Assembly: GCA_018694455.1 (NCBI GenBank)
Contig: JABHNP010000170.1
Location: 1-7,616, forward strand
Length of the DNA stretch: 7,616 nucleotides
Source of the DNA: Planctomycetaceae bacterium
GTDB lineage: Bacteria > Planctomycetota > Planctomycetia > Pirellulales > UBA1268
Reading direction: 5' to 3'
How positions within the stretch are numbered: position 1 is the stretch's first letter; every line of letters begins with the position of its first letter. The translations under genes and the position numbers were made by a program. The notes beneath the pieces are model-generated. The model was not told the origin of the DNA and ran no database searches. It saw only the letters and a program-made list of their open reading frames with translations. Below, in pieces: positions 1-5,868 of the stretch.

Positions 1-884
1 GTGAGGCCTGTGCCGTACACGCTATACGCCCAACTTGTACGCTCATCTTCACTCATGGCATAGGACATAATGCCGACACGTCGAAATGGATCAAATGCCA
101 TGAAAGGTGCCGAACGTTCTAAGAAATTTAAATGGCGGATACTTGTCCAGCTATCCATTGTGCCAGGCTGTCGAAATTGCCCAACACGAATCGTTCCAAA
201 AAAAGGCAGGTCTGCTTGTTCACCCCAGACATCAACAAAACTTGGGCGGCCTGATAGACCAAAATCCATCTCAATTGTGAAAGCAGTAGACTCGGTTGCT
301 TTTCCGATAGCCTGAAGCCGTGCTCTTCGAAAACCAACTCCATTGAGCATGTCCCCAAAATAATTTCGGGCCTTTGTATTTTGTCCATAGATACCGTCGT
401 CCAGCTGAAAAAATCCACTCAGTCGAATGAGCGGTAGACCTGCCCCACCATCTTCTAAGGCATCTAATCGTGTCATCAGATTGCCGACCTGATTCGGATC
501 AAGAACAGTATCTGTCTGGTCCTCAAGGCCGTTGAAGCTTCGACCCGCACCAAGCTCGATATTGCCGGGCTGATCTGGTGCAAGCATTGTTTGTGAGTCA
601 GTTGACTCACCTACCTGCTCCTGATCAAGATTCATTTTCGGAGGTGGCGCGGGAAGCTGCTCTGGCTCGACAACCTGCTCTGGCTCAACAACCTGCTCTG
701 GCTCAAACTGTAGATTGTCAAACTGTGTTGGACTCACAACACCTTCAGGAAATTGGTCCTCTGGTTGAAGCCCGTAGACATTCAGTAAACACAGACTAGA
801 TAGAACGAGTCCGGAAACTGCCCGAAGCAGCTTTACAAAAAGACGCTGTCTGATTCCCGGCCGCACCACGACTGGGGTCTCCAC
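1..884 (-). CDS. Phosphate-selective porin O/P family outer-membrane protein, N-terminal part (runs off left edge)
   Basis: The visible 294 codons encode the N-terminal part of an outer-membrane beta-barrel resembling OprP/OprO porins (Porin_O_P family), which carry anions such as phosphate or polyphosphate across the outer membrane. A basic N-terminus (R10-R21) leads into a hydrophobic stretch (about residues 22-38), which I read as a signal peptide. Residues 40-135 are a polar, Pro/Glu/Gln-rich linker with three EPEQ units (61-76). A short amphipathic piece (NLMTRLDALE, 135-144) precedes the barrel. The barrel begins near 152 (RLSGFFQLDDG) and contains the family-like segment VGQFRQPGTMDSWTSIRHLN (234-253), then FLERSAP and FRRVGI. 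I chose GTG at 884 because no ATG precedes the signal sequence. The frame is open back to a stop near 948, so TTG at 926 is possible. No clear ribosome binding site is seen. Substrate cannot be told from this part; family assignment is fairly sure. Confidence 0.8.
   Translation of the reverse strand, partial: METPVVVRPGIRQRLFVKLLRAVSGLVLSSLCLLNVYGLQPEDQFPEGVVSPTQFDNLQFEPEQVVEPEQVVEPEQLPAPPPKMNLDQEQVGESTDSQTMLAPDQPGNIELGAGRSFNGLEDQTDTVLDPNQVGNLMTRLDALEDGGAGLPLIRLSGFFQLDDGIYGQNTKARNYFGDMLNGVGFRRARLQAIGKATESTAFTIEMDFGLSGRPSFVDVWGEQADLPFFGTIRVGQFRQPGTMDSWTSIRHLNFLERSAPFMAFDPFRRVGIMSYAMSEDERTSWAYSVYGTGL
657..710 (-). repeat. Three tandem 18-bp units encoding EPEQVV-type repeats
   Basis: Three consecutive 18-bp units start with CTGCTCTGGCTC on the plus strand (657-674, 675-692, 693-710). 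Units 1 and 2 differ at one base; unit 3 diverges in its last few bases. They keep the porin frame and encode acidic EPEQ(VV) units in the linker between signal peptide and barrel. Such an in-frame repeat can change copy number by slippage without breaking the gene. Confidence 0.85.
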
Positions 885-1072
885 TCTACAAAAGTCCGAG
901 CAGTACCAACGAAAGTACCACCACAAAAACCGTCGGTTTCTACCTTTTTATCGGCAGAATTGGCAAAGTCGCGGTAGCTTGCCCGAAGTCTTCTTCAAAT
1001 CTGTAGCTGAAAAGAGAGAAGCTGGAGAGGTTCGGCACTTTTGCAGAGAGTGCAGTCTGGTGTGCGAGAATG

Positions 1073-1123
1073 AAACGCTTTCCCAGACTGCCTGCCCCTG
1101 CAGGTCAGACTGGGAAAGCTTTC
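1073..1123 (-). terminator. Strong hairpin terminator after the TIGR03067 gene
   Basis: GCTTTCCCAG (1077-1086) pairs perfectly with CTGGGAAAGC (1110-1119). Further pairing inside the arms (CTG and CCTG against CAGG and CAG) is broken by small bulges. AAA (1073-1075) and TTT/TTC beyond the stem extend it past one mismatch. It lies 15 bp past the stop codon of the 2094-1138 gene, which is the right place for its terminator. On that strand the run after the stem (GTTTCATTCT) is only moderately T-rich. It also separates that gene from the porin gene, so the porin is probably transcribed from its own promoter within 885-1072, where I could not identify a convincing one. Confidence 0.7.
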
Positions 1124-1137
1124 TTCTATTTGCGGAC

Positions 1138-2094
1138 TTATCGGAGACGGACAGATCGTGATACACGACCAAAGTTATCGACAAGAATAAGATCTGTCTG
1201 AGAAATTGATCGAACAGCTGGCGTGAGTGTCTGATTCGTCATTCCAACTCGTGCCGAAGCAGTGACGTGTGTAATCAGTCGTCCATTCGAAATCATCCAT
1301 GTGCCACTCGAGATTGGAGAAGGCACAAATACGGATTGGAAATTTTGAATCCTTTGATAATACCGATACGTTTGGAATGTTCCATCAACGTTGTACGTCA
1401 TATCAACGGATCCTTCGGTATCTGTCATTCGCCATGTCCCAACAGCCATTTCTCTGACTTCAGCATCTGTAAGGACTCGTGATGTCACACCACCAGCAGG
1501 TACTACCGATGGTGGTGGTGCTGGATTCGCACTCTGCCACTGACTCATATCCGGTGGATTATCATGGACTGGCTTCGGTGTTGGTCGTGGTGCACCTTTT
1601 TGGGTTGCTGAATTATTTGGCTCATACCTTTCTAAGATGACCAAAGCGCGTGCAGAGTCTTTTGGTGCACCAAACTCAGTAGGCACTTTTGAAACGTCTC
1701 GAGAAAAACAGACAACAAGTTTTCCTTCATCAAATTTGTAGATGCCTTTCCCTGTTTCGGTATCCTTGTTCTTGATTGTGATTCGCTTGGGATACGACGT
1801 TGGATCAATACGAAACTCACGAGTTGTCTTACTTCCACCAATTGGCGACTGAAAAAGAATCGTATAATCGACAATTTCTAAATTTCCTCCGCCGGGAAGC
1901 CAGTACTGCATCTGTTCATCTGGAATTTCTTGACCATTTTCAACAAGCTCAACAACTCGCCAGTTCCCACGTACTCTTTCTAATTCAGTGTCAACTGCCG
2001 AGGGAGTTTGCGCATTGGCGGAAACAGGGAACAGCATAAGGCTGAAGAATCCAAATAGTGCAAGGCATTGAGCCGAAATGCGTGAAACGTGCAT
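1138..2094 (-). CDS. Secreted TIGR03067-domain protein with a second lipocalin-like domain
   Basis: This is a 318-residue exported protein of unknown function. Residues 1-28 form a clear signal peptide (hydrophobic core LALFGFFSLMLFPV, cleavage likely after ANA at 26-28). Residues 38-156 match the TIGR03067 family: the opening RVRGNWRVVELVENGQEIP, then FRIDPTSYPKRITI, GIYKFDEGKLVVCF and a closing LVILER. Residues 160-205 are a Pro/Ala/Ser-rich linker. Residues 212-318 form a second small beta-rich unit beginning MAVGTWRMTDTEGSVDMTYN, with GTF and SSGTWMISNGRLI turns, as in lipocalin-like domains. The ATG at 2094 is supported by the signal peptide and an AAAGGA ribosome binding site. A terminator follows at 1073-1123 and hemB ends 210 bp upstream on the same strand, so it is probably its own transcription unit. 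The family call is firm; no catalytic residues are recognisable, and a small-ligand or envelope role is only a guess. Confidence 0.82.
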   Translation of the reverse strand: MHVSRISAQCLALFGFFSLMLFPVSANAQTPSAVDTELERVRGNWRVVELVENGQEIPDEQMQYWLPGGGNLEIVDYTILFQSPIGGSKTTREFRIDPTSYPKRITIKNKDTETGKGIYKFDEGKLVVCFSRDVSKVPTEFGAPKDSARALVILERYEPNNSATQKGAPRPTPKPVHDNPPDMSQWQSANPAPPPSVVPAGGVTSRVLTDAEVREMAVGTWRMTDTEGSVDMTYNVDGTFQTYRYYQRIQNFQSVFVPSPISSGTWMISNGRLITHVTASARVGMTNQTLTPAVRSISQTDLILVDNFGRVSRSVRLR

Positions 2095-2098
2095 AGCA

Positions 2099-2104
2099 TC
2101 CTTT
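2099..2104 (-). promoter_or_regulatory. Ribosome binding site of the TIGR03067 gene
   Basis: On the minus strand AAAGGA lies 4 bases before the ATG at 2094. It is one of the few recognisable Shine-Dalgarno sequences in the window and supports that start. Confidence 0.65.
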
Positions 2105-2121
2105 CAGGGATATTTTTCTCC

Positions 2122-2137
2122 GACGACGGTAATCGTC
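2122..2137. other. Small inverted repeat in the leader of the TIGR03067 gene
   Basis: GACGA (2122-2126) and TCGTC (2133-2137) are perfect 5-bp arms around a 6-base loop, 28 bases before the start codon and 18 bases before the ribosome binding site. It may form a weak leader hairpin. It is short enough to be chance. Confidence 0.25.
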
Positions 2138-2203
2138 ATAGTATGGAACCAGTTGTGTCAGATGATGAAAAGCAAACGATTCTTCCACATCCGCGATCCC
2201 AAG

Positions 2204-2233
2204 ATCATGAGAAATCTATCCGTATCCCGTCAA
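2204..2233 (-). promoter_or_regulatory. Possible sigma70-like promoter for the TIGR03067 gene
   Basis: On the minus strand TTGACG (2233-2228, 5 of 6 matches to the -35 consensus) is separated by 18 bases from CATGAT (2209-2204, 4 of 6 matches to the -10 consensus). Transcription would start near 2197, leaving a leader of about 100 bases. It lies between hemB and the gene it would drive, but the -10 box is weak. Confidence 0.3.
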
Positions 2234-2258
2234 CACGAACCTCTGGTAGAAAGATGCC

Positions 2259-2283
2259 AAAAAACGGCGTAACACTCGTGTTA
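2259..2283 (-). terminator. Weak candidate terminator after hemB
   Basis: TAACAC and GTGTTA form a perfect inverted repeat (2270-2283). On the minus strand it is followed 5 bases later by six T residues (plus-strand A run 2259-2264). It starts about 20 bp past the hemB stop. The stem is short and AT-rich with a tiny loop, so efficiency is doubtful, but position and T-run fit an intrinsic terminator for the hisI-queD-hemB unit. Confidence 0.4.
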
Positions 2284-2304
2284 ATCTCTTTTCCACCTGC
2301 TGTT

Positions 2305-3333
2305 TCAGCACTGTCTCGCAATTTGTGCTGCAAAATACGTCAGAATCGCGTCGGCACCAGCCCTTTTGATCGCAAGGATTGCTTCGAAAGCAGCCCGCTG
2401 CCCATCGAGCCAGCCGTTTTCGGCAGCGGCCTGAATCATCGCGTATTCCCCACTGACCTGATACGCAAATGTGGGGACACCAAAGGTTTTCTTCACCCTA
2501 TAGATAATATCCAGACACGTTATGGCTGGTTTGACCATGACCAAATCTGCACCCTCATCGAGATCAAAGGCAACCTCTCGTACTGCTTCATCTGAGTTCG
2601 CCGGGTTCATTTGATACGTTTTTTTATCACCGACACCAAGGGATTTTGCTGTATCAAGAGCTGCATGACTGCCAATCGCGTCCCGAAAGGGTCCATAATA
2701 TGCGGAGGCATACTTTGCTGCGTATGAAAGAATCCCAACTTCATCATGATGGTTTTTATCAAGTGCATCTCTAATCGCTCCTACTCTACCGTCCATCATA
2801 TCTGATGGTGCAACGATATGGCAGCCTGCCTGAGCAAGCACGACAGCCTGCTGCTGCAGCACGGTGACAGTCTCATCATTCAAGATGTGACCGTTTTCGA
2901 GAAGACCGTCATGACCATGAGTCGTGTACGGGTCGAGGGCAACATCACAAATGATGCCAACATCATTTCCTGTCTCAGCTCGCACTGCTTGAATAGTTCG
3001 ACATACGAGATTATCTGGATCAATAGCATGCTGCCCATCTACTGTTTTCCGTGACTGATTCATCACTGGAAAGAGTGCTATTGCTGGAATGCCCAAAGAC
3101 TTCGCCTCAGATGCCGCTTGTACAACACCATCAATTGCCAGGCGATTCACACCAGGCATCGCCACAACTGGTTCACTTCCTAATTTTTCATGAACAAAAA
3201 GTGGCCAGATAAGGTCTTGCGGTGTCACACTTGTTTCCGCCACCATCTCGCGAAGCCATTCGTACTGCCGGTTTCTACGAAAACGAGTCGTTGGAAAACG
3301 CCCAAGAACACCGCCGGTTTCTGAGGCACTCAT
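2305..3333 (-). CDS. hemB: Delta-aminolevulinic acid dehydratase (porphobilinogen synthase)
   Basis: HemB condenses two molecules of 5-aminolevulinate to porphobilinogen, the first common step to heme and other tetrapyrroles, in the cytoplasm. The 342 residues are full length for the family. Both active-site lysines are visible: K207 in SYAAKYASAYYGPFRDA and the Schiff-base K268 in DLVMVKPA. YQMNPANSDEAVREVAFDL (240-258) and FAYQVSGEYAMIQAAAENGW (289-308) are typical of the family. The metal loop at 130-143 reads DVALDPYTTHGHDG: it has Asp and Ala where zinc enzymes have a cysteine cluster, so this should belong to the magnesium-type, zinc-independent group. ITCLDII after K268 replaces the more usual MPYLDI-like sequence. 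The ATG overlaps the stop of the upstream queD-like gene (ATGA), which suggests translational coupling. Identification is very secure. Confidence 0.96.
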   Translation of the reverse strand: MSASETGGVLGRFPTTRFRRNRQYEWLREMVAETSVTPQDLIWPLFVHEKLGSEPVVAMPGVNRLAIDGVVQAASEAKSLGIPAIALFPVMNQSRKTVDGQHAIDPDNLVCRTIQAVRAETGNDVGIICDVALDPYTTHGHDGLLENGHILNDETVTVLQQQAVVLAQAGCHIVAPSDMMDGRVGAIRDALDKNHHDEVGILSYAAKYASAYYGPFRDAIGSHAALDTAKSLGVGDKKTYQMNPANSDEAVREVAFDLDEGADLVMVKPAITCLDIIYRVKKTFGVPTFAYQVSGEYAMIQAAAENGWLDGQRAAFEAILAIKRAGADAILTYFAAQIARQC

Positions 3334-3863
3334 GACACCACCGAATTTCTACTATCTTTCACGACAGCTACACCGGGCACAACTGGAACATTGGCTACCG
3401 AATGTTCTGATCGTGTTGCGACAGCACATGCTTCGGTTGTTTCCCAAAGTGAAACTTGTCTCGCGATAACACCAAGATCTGACAACACGTAGGGGCTCAC
3501 GACCTCGAGAAGATACCGTGCCATATTTTCTGCTGTCGGATTGTGCGGCATAACAAAATATTTGACAGGCTCTACTACCTGTATGGCAGCAAGTGCATTT
3601 TCATCCTTTTCATAAATCAAAAATGCATGATCCCAGTGATCATCAAGCCATCCAAGCATTCGTTTTTTGATGAGTGAAAAATCTACAATTCGACCAACTT
3701 CATCAACTTCATGACCACCGTTTGCAGCCACTACTTCAAGGTCAACACGATAATTGTGTCCATGAAAAAAAGCGCATCGACTCTCGTGACGATAGAGCCT
3801 GTGACCGGCACAGAATTTCAGCTGGCGAATAAGTGCGAGTTGGGTTGTTGATGCATCAGGCAT
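3330..3863 (-). CDS. queD: 6-carboxytetrahydropterin synthase / 6-pyruvoyltetrahydropterin synthase family protein (QueD-like)
   Basis: This 177-residue protein belongs to the QueD/PTPS family, which acts on 7,8-dihydroneopterin triphosphate. QueD makes 6-carboxytetrahydropterin for queuosine and other 7-deazapurines. Zinc ligands H21 (FCAGHRLYRH), H34 and H36 (FFHGHNYRV) are present, as is the catalytic Cys C30 in the C-x3-HGH arrangement typical of QueD. D78-H79 (HWDHAFL), PTAEN (109-113) and E141 (SLWETTEA) complete the expected active-site set. The C-terminal 25 residues are an unconserved tail. Length is somewhat above the bacterial norm of roughly 120-150. It starts 32 bp after hisI and overlaps hemB by 4 bp, so it should be cotranscribed with both. 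No other queuosine gene is in view, so the exact reaction (QueD or a PTPS-like pterin step) is inferred from motifs only. Confidence 0.85.
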   Translation of the reverse strand: MPDASTTQLALIRQLKFCAGHRLYRHESRCAFFHGHNYRVDLEVVAANGGHEVDEVGRIVDFSLIKKRMLGWLDDHWDHAFLIYEKDENALAAIQVVEPVKYFVMPHNPTAENMARYLLEVVSPYVLSDLGVIARQVSLWETTEACAVATRSEHSVANVPVVPGVAVVKDSRNSVVS

Positions 3864-3895
3864 AGTGAAGATTTACTCAGCATTCGTGTCTAAAA

Positions 3896-4396
3896 TTACA
3901 ACTGCGTTGGATTAGGGGCATCGCCATAGACTTCTTTAGGATCAAAAGTCTTCTCGGTTTCGAGAAACTCAAGTTCTGTACTGTTCTCACGCTGCAGGCC
4001 AACTGGTACTTTTCGATAAAAGCAGGAGCGATATCCGACATGACAACTCGCATCACCGGTTACATCAACTCGTAACCAGACGCAATCTTGATCATCATCA
4101 ATTCGCATCTCCACAACTTTCTGGACAAGACCACTTGTCGCTCCCTTGTGCCAGAGGCATTGACGGCTGCGACTAAAATAATGTGCTTCTCCTGTGAGGA
4201 CTGTTTTTTCAAGCGCTTCCTGGTTCATCACAGCAACCATCAGCAACTCACCTGTCGTGTGATTCGTTGTGACGCAGGGAATAAATCCTTTGTCATCAAA
4301 CTTAGGAGCAAGTTCGTTGCCTTCCTCAACTTGCTCAATGGATGTACGGGCTGCAAAATGGAGAGGGGCATCTGAAGAACGATTTGATTCTGCCAC
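3896..4396 (-). CDS. hisI: Phosphoribosyl-AMP cyclohydrolase
   Basis: HisI opens the purine ring of phosphoribosyl-AMP, the third step of histidine biosynthesis. The 166 residues hold only the cyclohydrolase; there is no fused HisE. The core spans about 31-131: FDDKGFIPCVTTNHTTGELL, VAVMNQEAL, EAHYFSRSRQCLWHKGATSG and SCHVGYRSCFYRKV. D100, D102 and D104 fit the magnesium site, and C118 and C125 fit two zinc ligands. The third zinc ligand, usually Cys within DCDxD, is Asp here (D101), with a Cys just after the motif (C105). The acidic C-terminal tail (140-166, ending DAPNPTQL) lies outside the core. The start is GTG at 4396: an in-frame stop lies 27 bp upstream and no other start precedes the core. 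The ribosome binding site is weak. It is the first gene of the hisI-queD-hemB cluster and diverges from the efflux genes. Confidence 0.93.
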   Translation of the reverse strand: MAESNRSSDAPLHFAARTSIEQVEEGNELAPKFDDKGFIPCVTTNHTTGELLMVAVMNQEALEKTVLTGEAHYFSRSRQCLWHKGATSGLVQKVVEMRIDDDQDCVWLRVDVTGDASCHVGYRSCFYRKVPVGLQRENSTELEFLETEKTFDPKEVYGDAPNPTQL

Positions 4397-4531
4397 TGAC
4401 TTGTTCCAGAAAAGGGAAGGAAATTATTTCATAACGTTCTTCCTATCATACCCGCCAGAATCAAGAGTTCACGCCACTCTCACTGAATACGAAAATGTTT
4501 CTCAAAACACCATTCAATCGAGGCACAGCCA

Positions 4532-4548
4532 AGTGCATAATTTGCACT
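4532..4548. promoter_or_regulatory. Perfect inverted repeat in the divergent spacer, possible operator
   Basis: AGTGCA (4532-4537) and TGCACT (4543-4548) are perfect arms around a 5-base AT spacer (TAATT). The element sits between hisI and the efflux genes, 41 bp upstream of the candidate -35 box. Its size and AT-rich centre resemble a dimeric repressor site. No regulator gene is in the window to support this, so the role is inferred from position and symmetry only. Confidence 0.35.
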
Positions 4549-4588
4549 ACAAGTTTCAATAATCCGGTTTTTGCGGGTAGTGAGGTCG

Positions 4589-4617
4589 TAGACAGTTTCA
4601 ACGTGTAAGATTATAGA
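4589..4617 (+). promoter_or_regulatory. Candidate sigma70-type promoter of the efflux operon
   Basis: TAGACA (4589-4594, 5 of 6 matches to the -35 consensus) and TATAGA (4612-4617, 4 of 6 to the -10 consensus) are exactly 17 bases apart. Transcription would start near 4624, giving a leader of about 36 bases that includes the AGGAA ribosome binding site. This is the best promoter candidate in the divergent spacer. Confidence 0.45.
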
Positions 4618-4645
4618 ACACAAGATCCCTTACTTCTTTGTGCTC

Positions 4646-4650
4646 AGGAA
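4646..4650 (+). promoter_or_regulatory. Ribosome binding site supporting the GTG start of the adaptor gene
   Basis: AGGAA lies 9 bases before GTG at 4660 and 15 bases before the in-frame ATG at 4666. The spacing favours the GTG, though the ATG would give an equally good signal peptide that is two residues shorter. Confidence 0.55.
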
Positions 4651-4659
4651 TATCACTAC

Positions 4660-5868
4660 GTGTTCATGCATTATTTATCTCGCTCTTTCTTTCTCCTTTT
4701 CATGCTTATTGTTTGTATGTTCTCGGGCTGCCAACGGCCGAGTCCTGCTCTCATTGCACCACCTATTCCTACGGTAATCGTCACACAACCAAGCATCCAG
4801 AATCTCACCAATCCTTTGGAATTCAATGGAAATGCTGCCGCCGTCGAAACCGTCGAAATTAAAGCTCGTGTCTCAGGATTTATCACACAGGTTCACTTCA
4901 GCGACGGCCAGCGAATAATAAAGGATGATCTCTTATTTTCAATTGATCAACGCCCATATCTCGTGGTCCGTGACCAGTCTCAGGCTGACGTTGCCAAAGC
5001 GCTTGCTGAACTGAATGAACTGGAGAGTGAAGTATCTCGCTATCAAAAACTACTTCCAAAGGCAGTCGTAACACGAGAACAGTACGAAATACTCGTTGCG
5101 AGGCGAGATGTTGCGAAAGCGATGCTTGATAAATCTCGTGCAGCAGTCGCTCAAGCTGAACTCGATATCGAATTTTGTCAGGTGACAACACCGCTGACAG
5201 GTCGAGTCAGCACACGTGAAGTAGATGTCGGAGACCTCGTTGCAGGAACTGGTGGGCTAGCAACACGGCTGACAACAGTAGTTACCACTTCGCCCGTTGA
5301 GGTGTATTTTGATACTGACGAACGTGCACTGCTGCTCGCACGTCAGCGGGCAATCGCAAAACGTGGTGGTGAAGTCGGCACATGGCGAGATATTAAAGAA
5401 CTTGAAATTCCTATTGCTGCAAGACTCGTCACAGAGGAACAATTTTTACACAAAGGCATTCTGGACTTTGTAGATATTGGTGTGAAGCCAACAACTGGAA
5501 CGGTACGATGCCGCGGACTCCTACCCAACCCAGACGAACTCATTACACCCGGCATGTTTATGCGTGTTCAGCTTACAACTGCTGAACCAGAGGAAACAAT
5601 GCTGGTCCCAGAACGGTCTCTTGGCATCGACCAGAGTCGAAAATATGTTGCCGTTGTCAATGAAAAAAACCGCGTTGAATATCGAACCGTAACCACTGGA
5701 CGAAGCATCCCATCTCGTGATGGAACGCTCCGTGTCATTGAAGATGGTCTTAACGGCACTGAACGCATTGTTGTTTCTGGTATGTCACGGGCCCGTGAAG
5801 GCAGTATTGTGCAGCCTCTTGAAGATTTAATGATTCGTCAAACACCACAAGAAATGACGAGCCCGTGA
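4660..5868 (+). CDS. RND efflux pump periplasmic adaptor (membrane fusion) lipoprotein, AcrA/MexA-like
   Basis: The 402-residue adaptor would link the inner-membrane RND permease to an outer-membrane channel. Residues 1-23 are a lipoprotein signal with lipobox FSGC; C24 should carry the lipid. The family domains follow in order: first lipoyl half (about 62-100, with EIKARVSGFITQVHFSDGQ), a Glu/Ala/Lys-rich alpha-hairpin coiled coil (about 101-170, with QKLLPKAVVTREQYE at its tip), second lipoyl half (about 171-195, TPLTGRVSTREVDVGDLV), beta-barrel (about 210-308, ending ITPGMFMRVQL) and membrane-proximal domain (about 312-385). The beta-barrel is longer than in AcrA, with extra residues around 226-250. 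The stop overlaps the permease GTG by 4 bp, so the two are translationally linked. Substrate range (drugs, solvents, metals, lipids) cannot be told from sequence. Length and architecture are typical. Confidence 0.93.
   Translation: MFMHYLSRSFFLLFMLIVCMFSGCQRPSPALIAPPIPTVIVTQPSIQNLTNPLEFNGNAAAVETVEIKARVSGFITQVHFSDGQRIIKDDLLFSIDQRPYLVVRDQSQADVAKALAELNELESEVSRYQKLLPKAVVTREQYEILVARRDVAKAMLDKSRAAVAQAELDIEFCQVTTPLTGRVSTREVDVGDLVAGTGGLATRLTTVVTTSPVEVYFDTDERALLLARQRAIAKRGGEVGTWRDIKELEIPIAARLVTEEQFLHKGILDFVDIGVKPTTGTVRCRGLLPNPDELITPGMFMRVQLTTAEPEETMLVPERSLGIDQSRKYVAVVNEKNRVEYRTVTTGRSIPSRDGTLRVIEDGLNGTERIVVSGMSRAREGSIVQPLEDLMIRQTPQEMTSP

Noticed and set aside
128..418. 96-codon minus-strand frame within the porin gene
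   Set aside because: It is an alternative frame of the porin coding region, which itself shows a continuous family match in another frame.
1073..1123. Hairpin considered as an attachment site, repeat element or small RNA
   Set aside because: It occurs once in the window, directly after a stop codon, with T-rich flanks; a terminator explains it better.
948..1184. Small open frames on both strands around the spacer between the TIGR03067 gene and the porin
   Set aside because: They run through the terminator hairpin, have no start signals and no recognisable sequence; the Cys-rich plus-strand product looks accidental.
2089..2595. 168-codon open frame on the plus strand running antisense into hemB
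   Set aside because: Its product has no recognisable domain and most of it is the complement of the conserved end of hemB; composition fits a shadow frame.
4445..4450. TATGAT on the minus strand as a -10 box for hisI
   Set aside because: It is a good -10 match 49 bp before the GTG, but no -35-like hexamer lies 16-18 bases upstream and there is no extended -10, so I do not list it as a promoter.
4269..4562. 97-codon plus-strand frame from hisI into the divergent spacer
   Set aside because: It is antisense to the start of hisI, has no ribosome binding site or recognisable domain, and covers the likely regulatory spacer.
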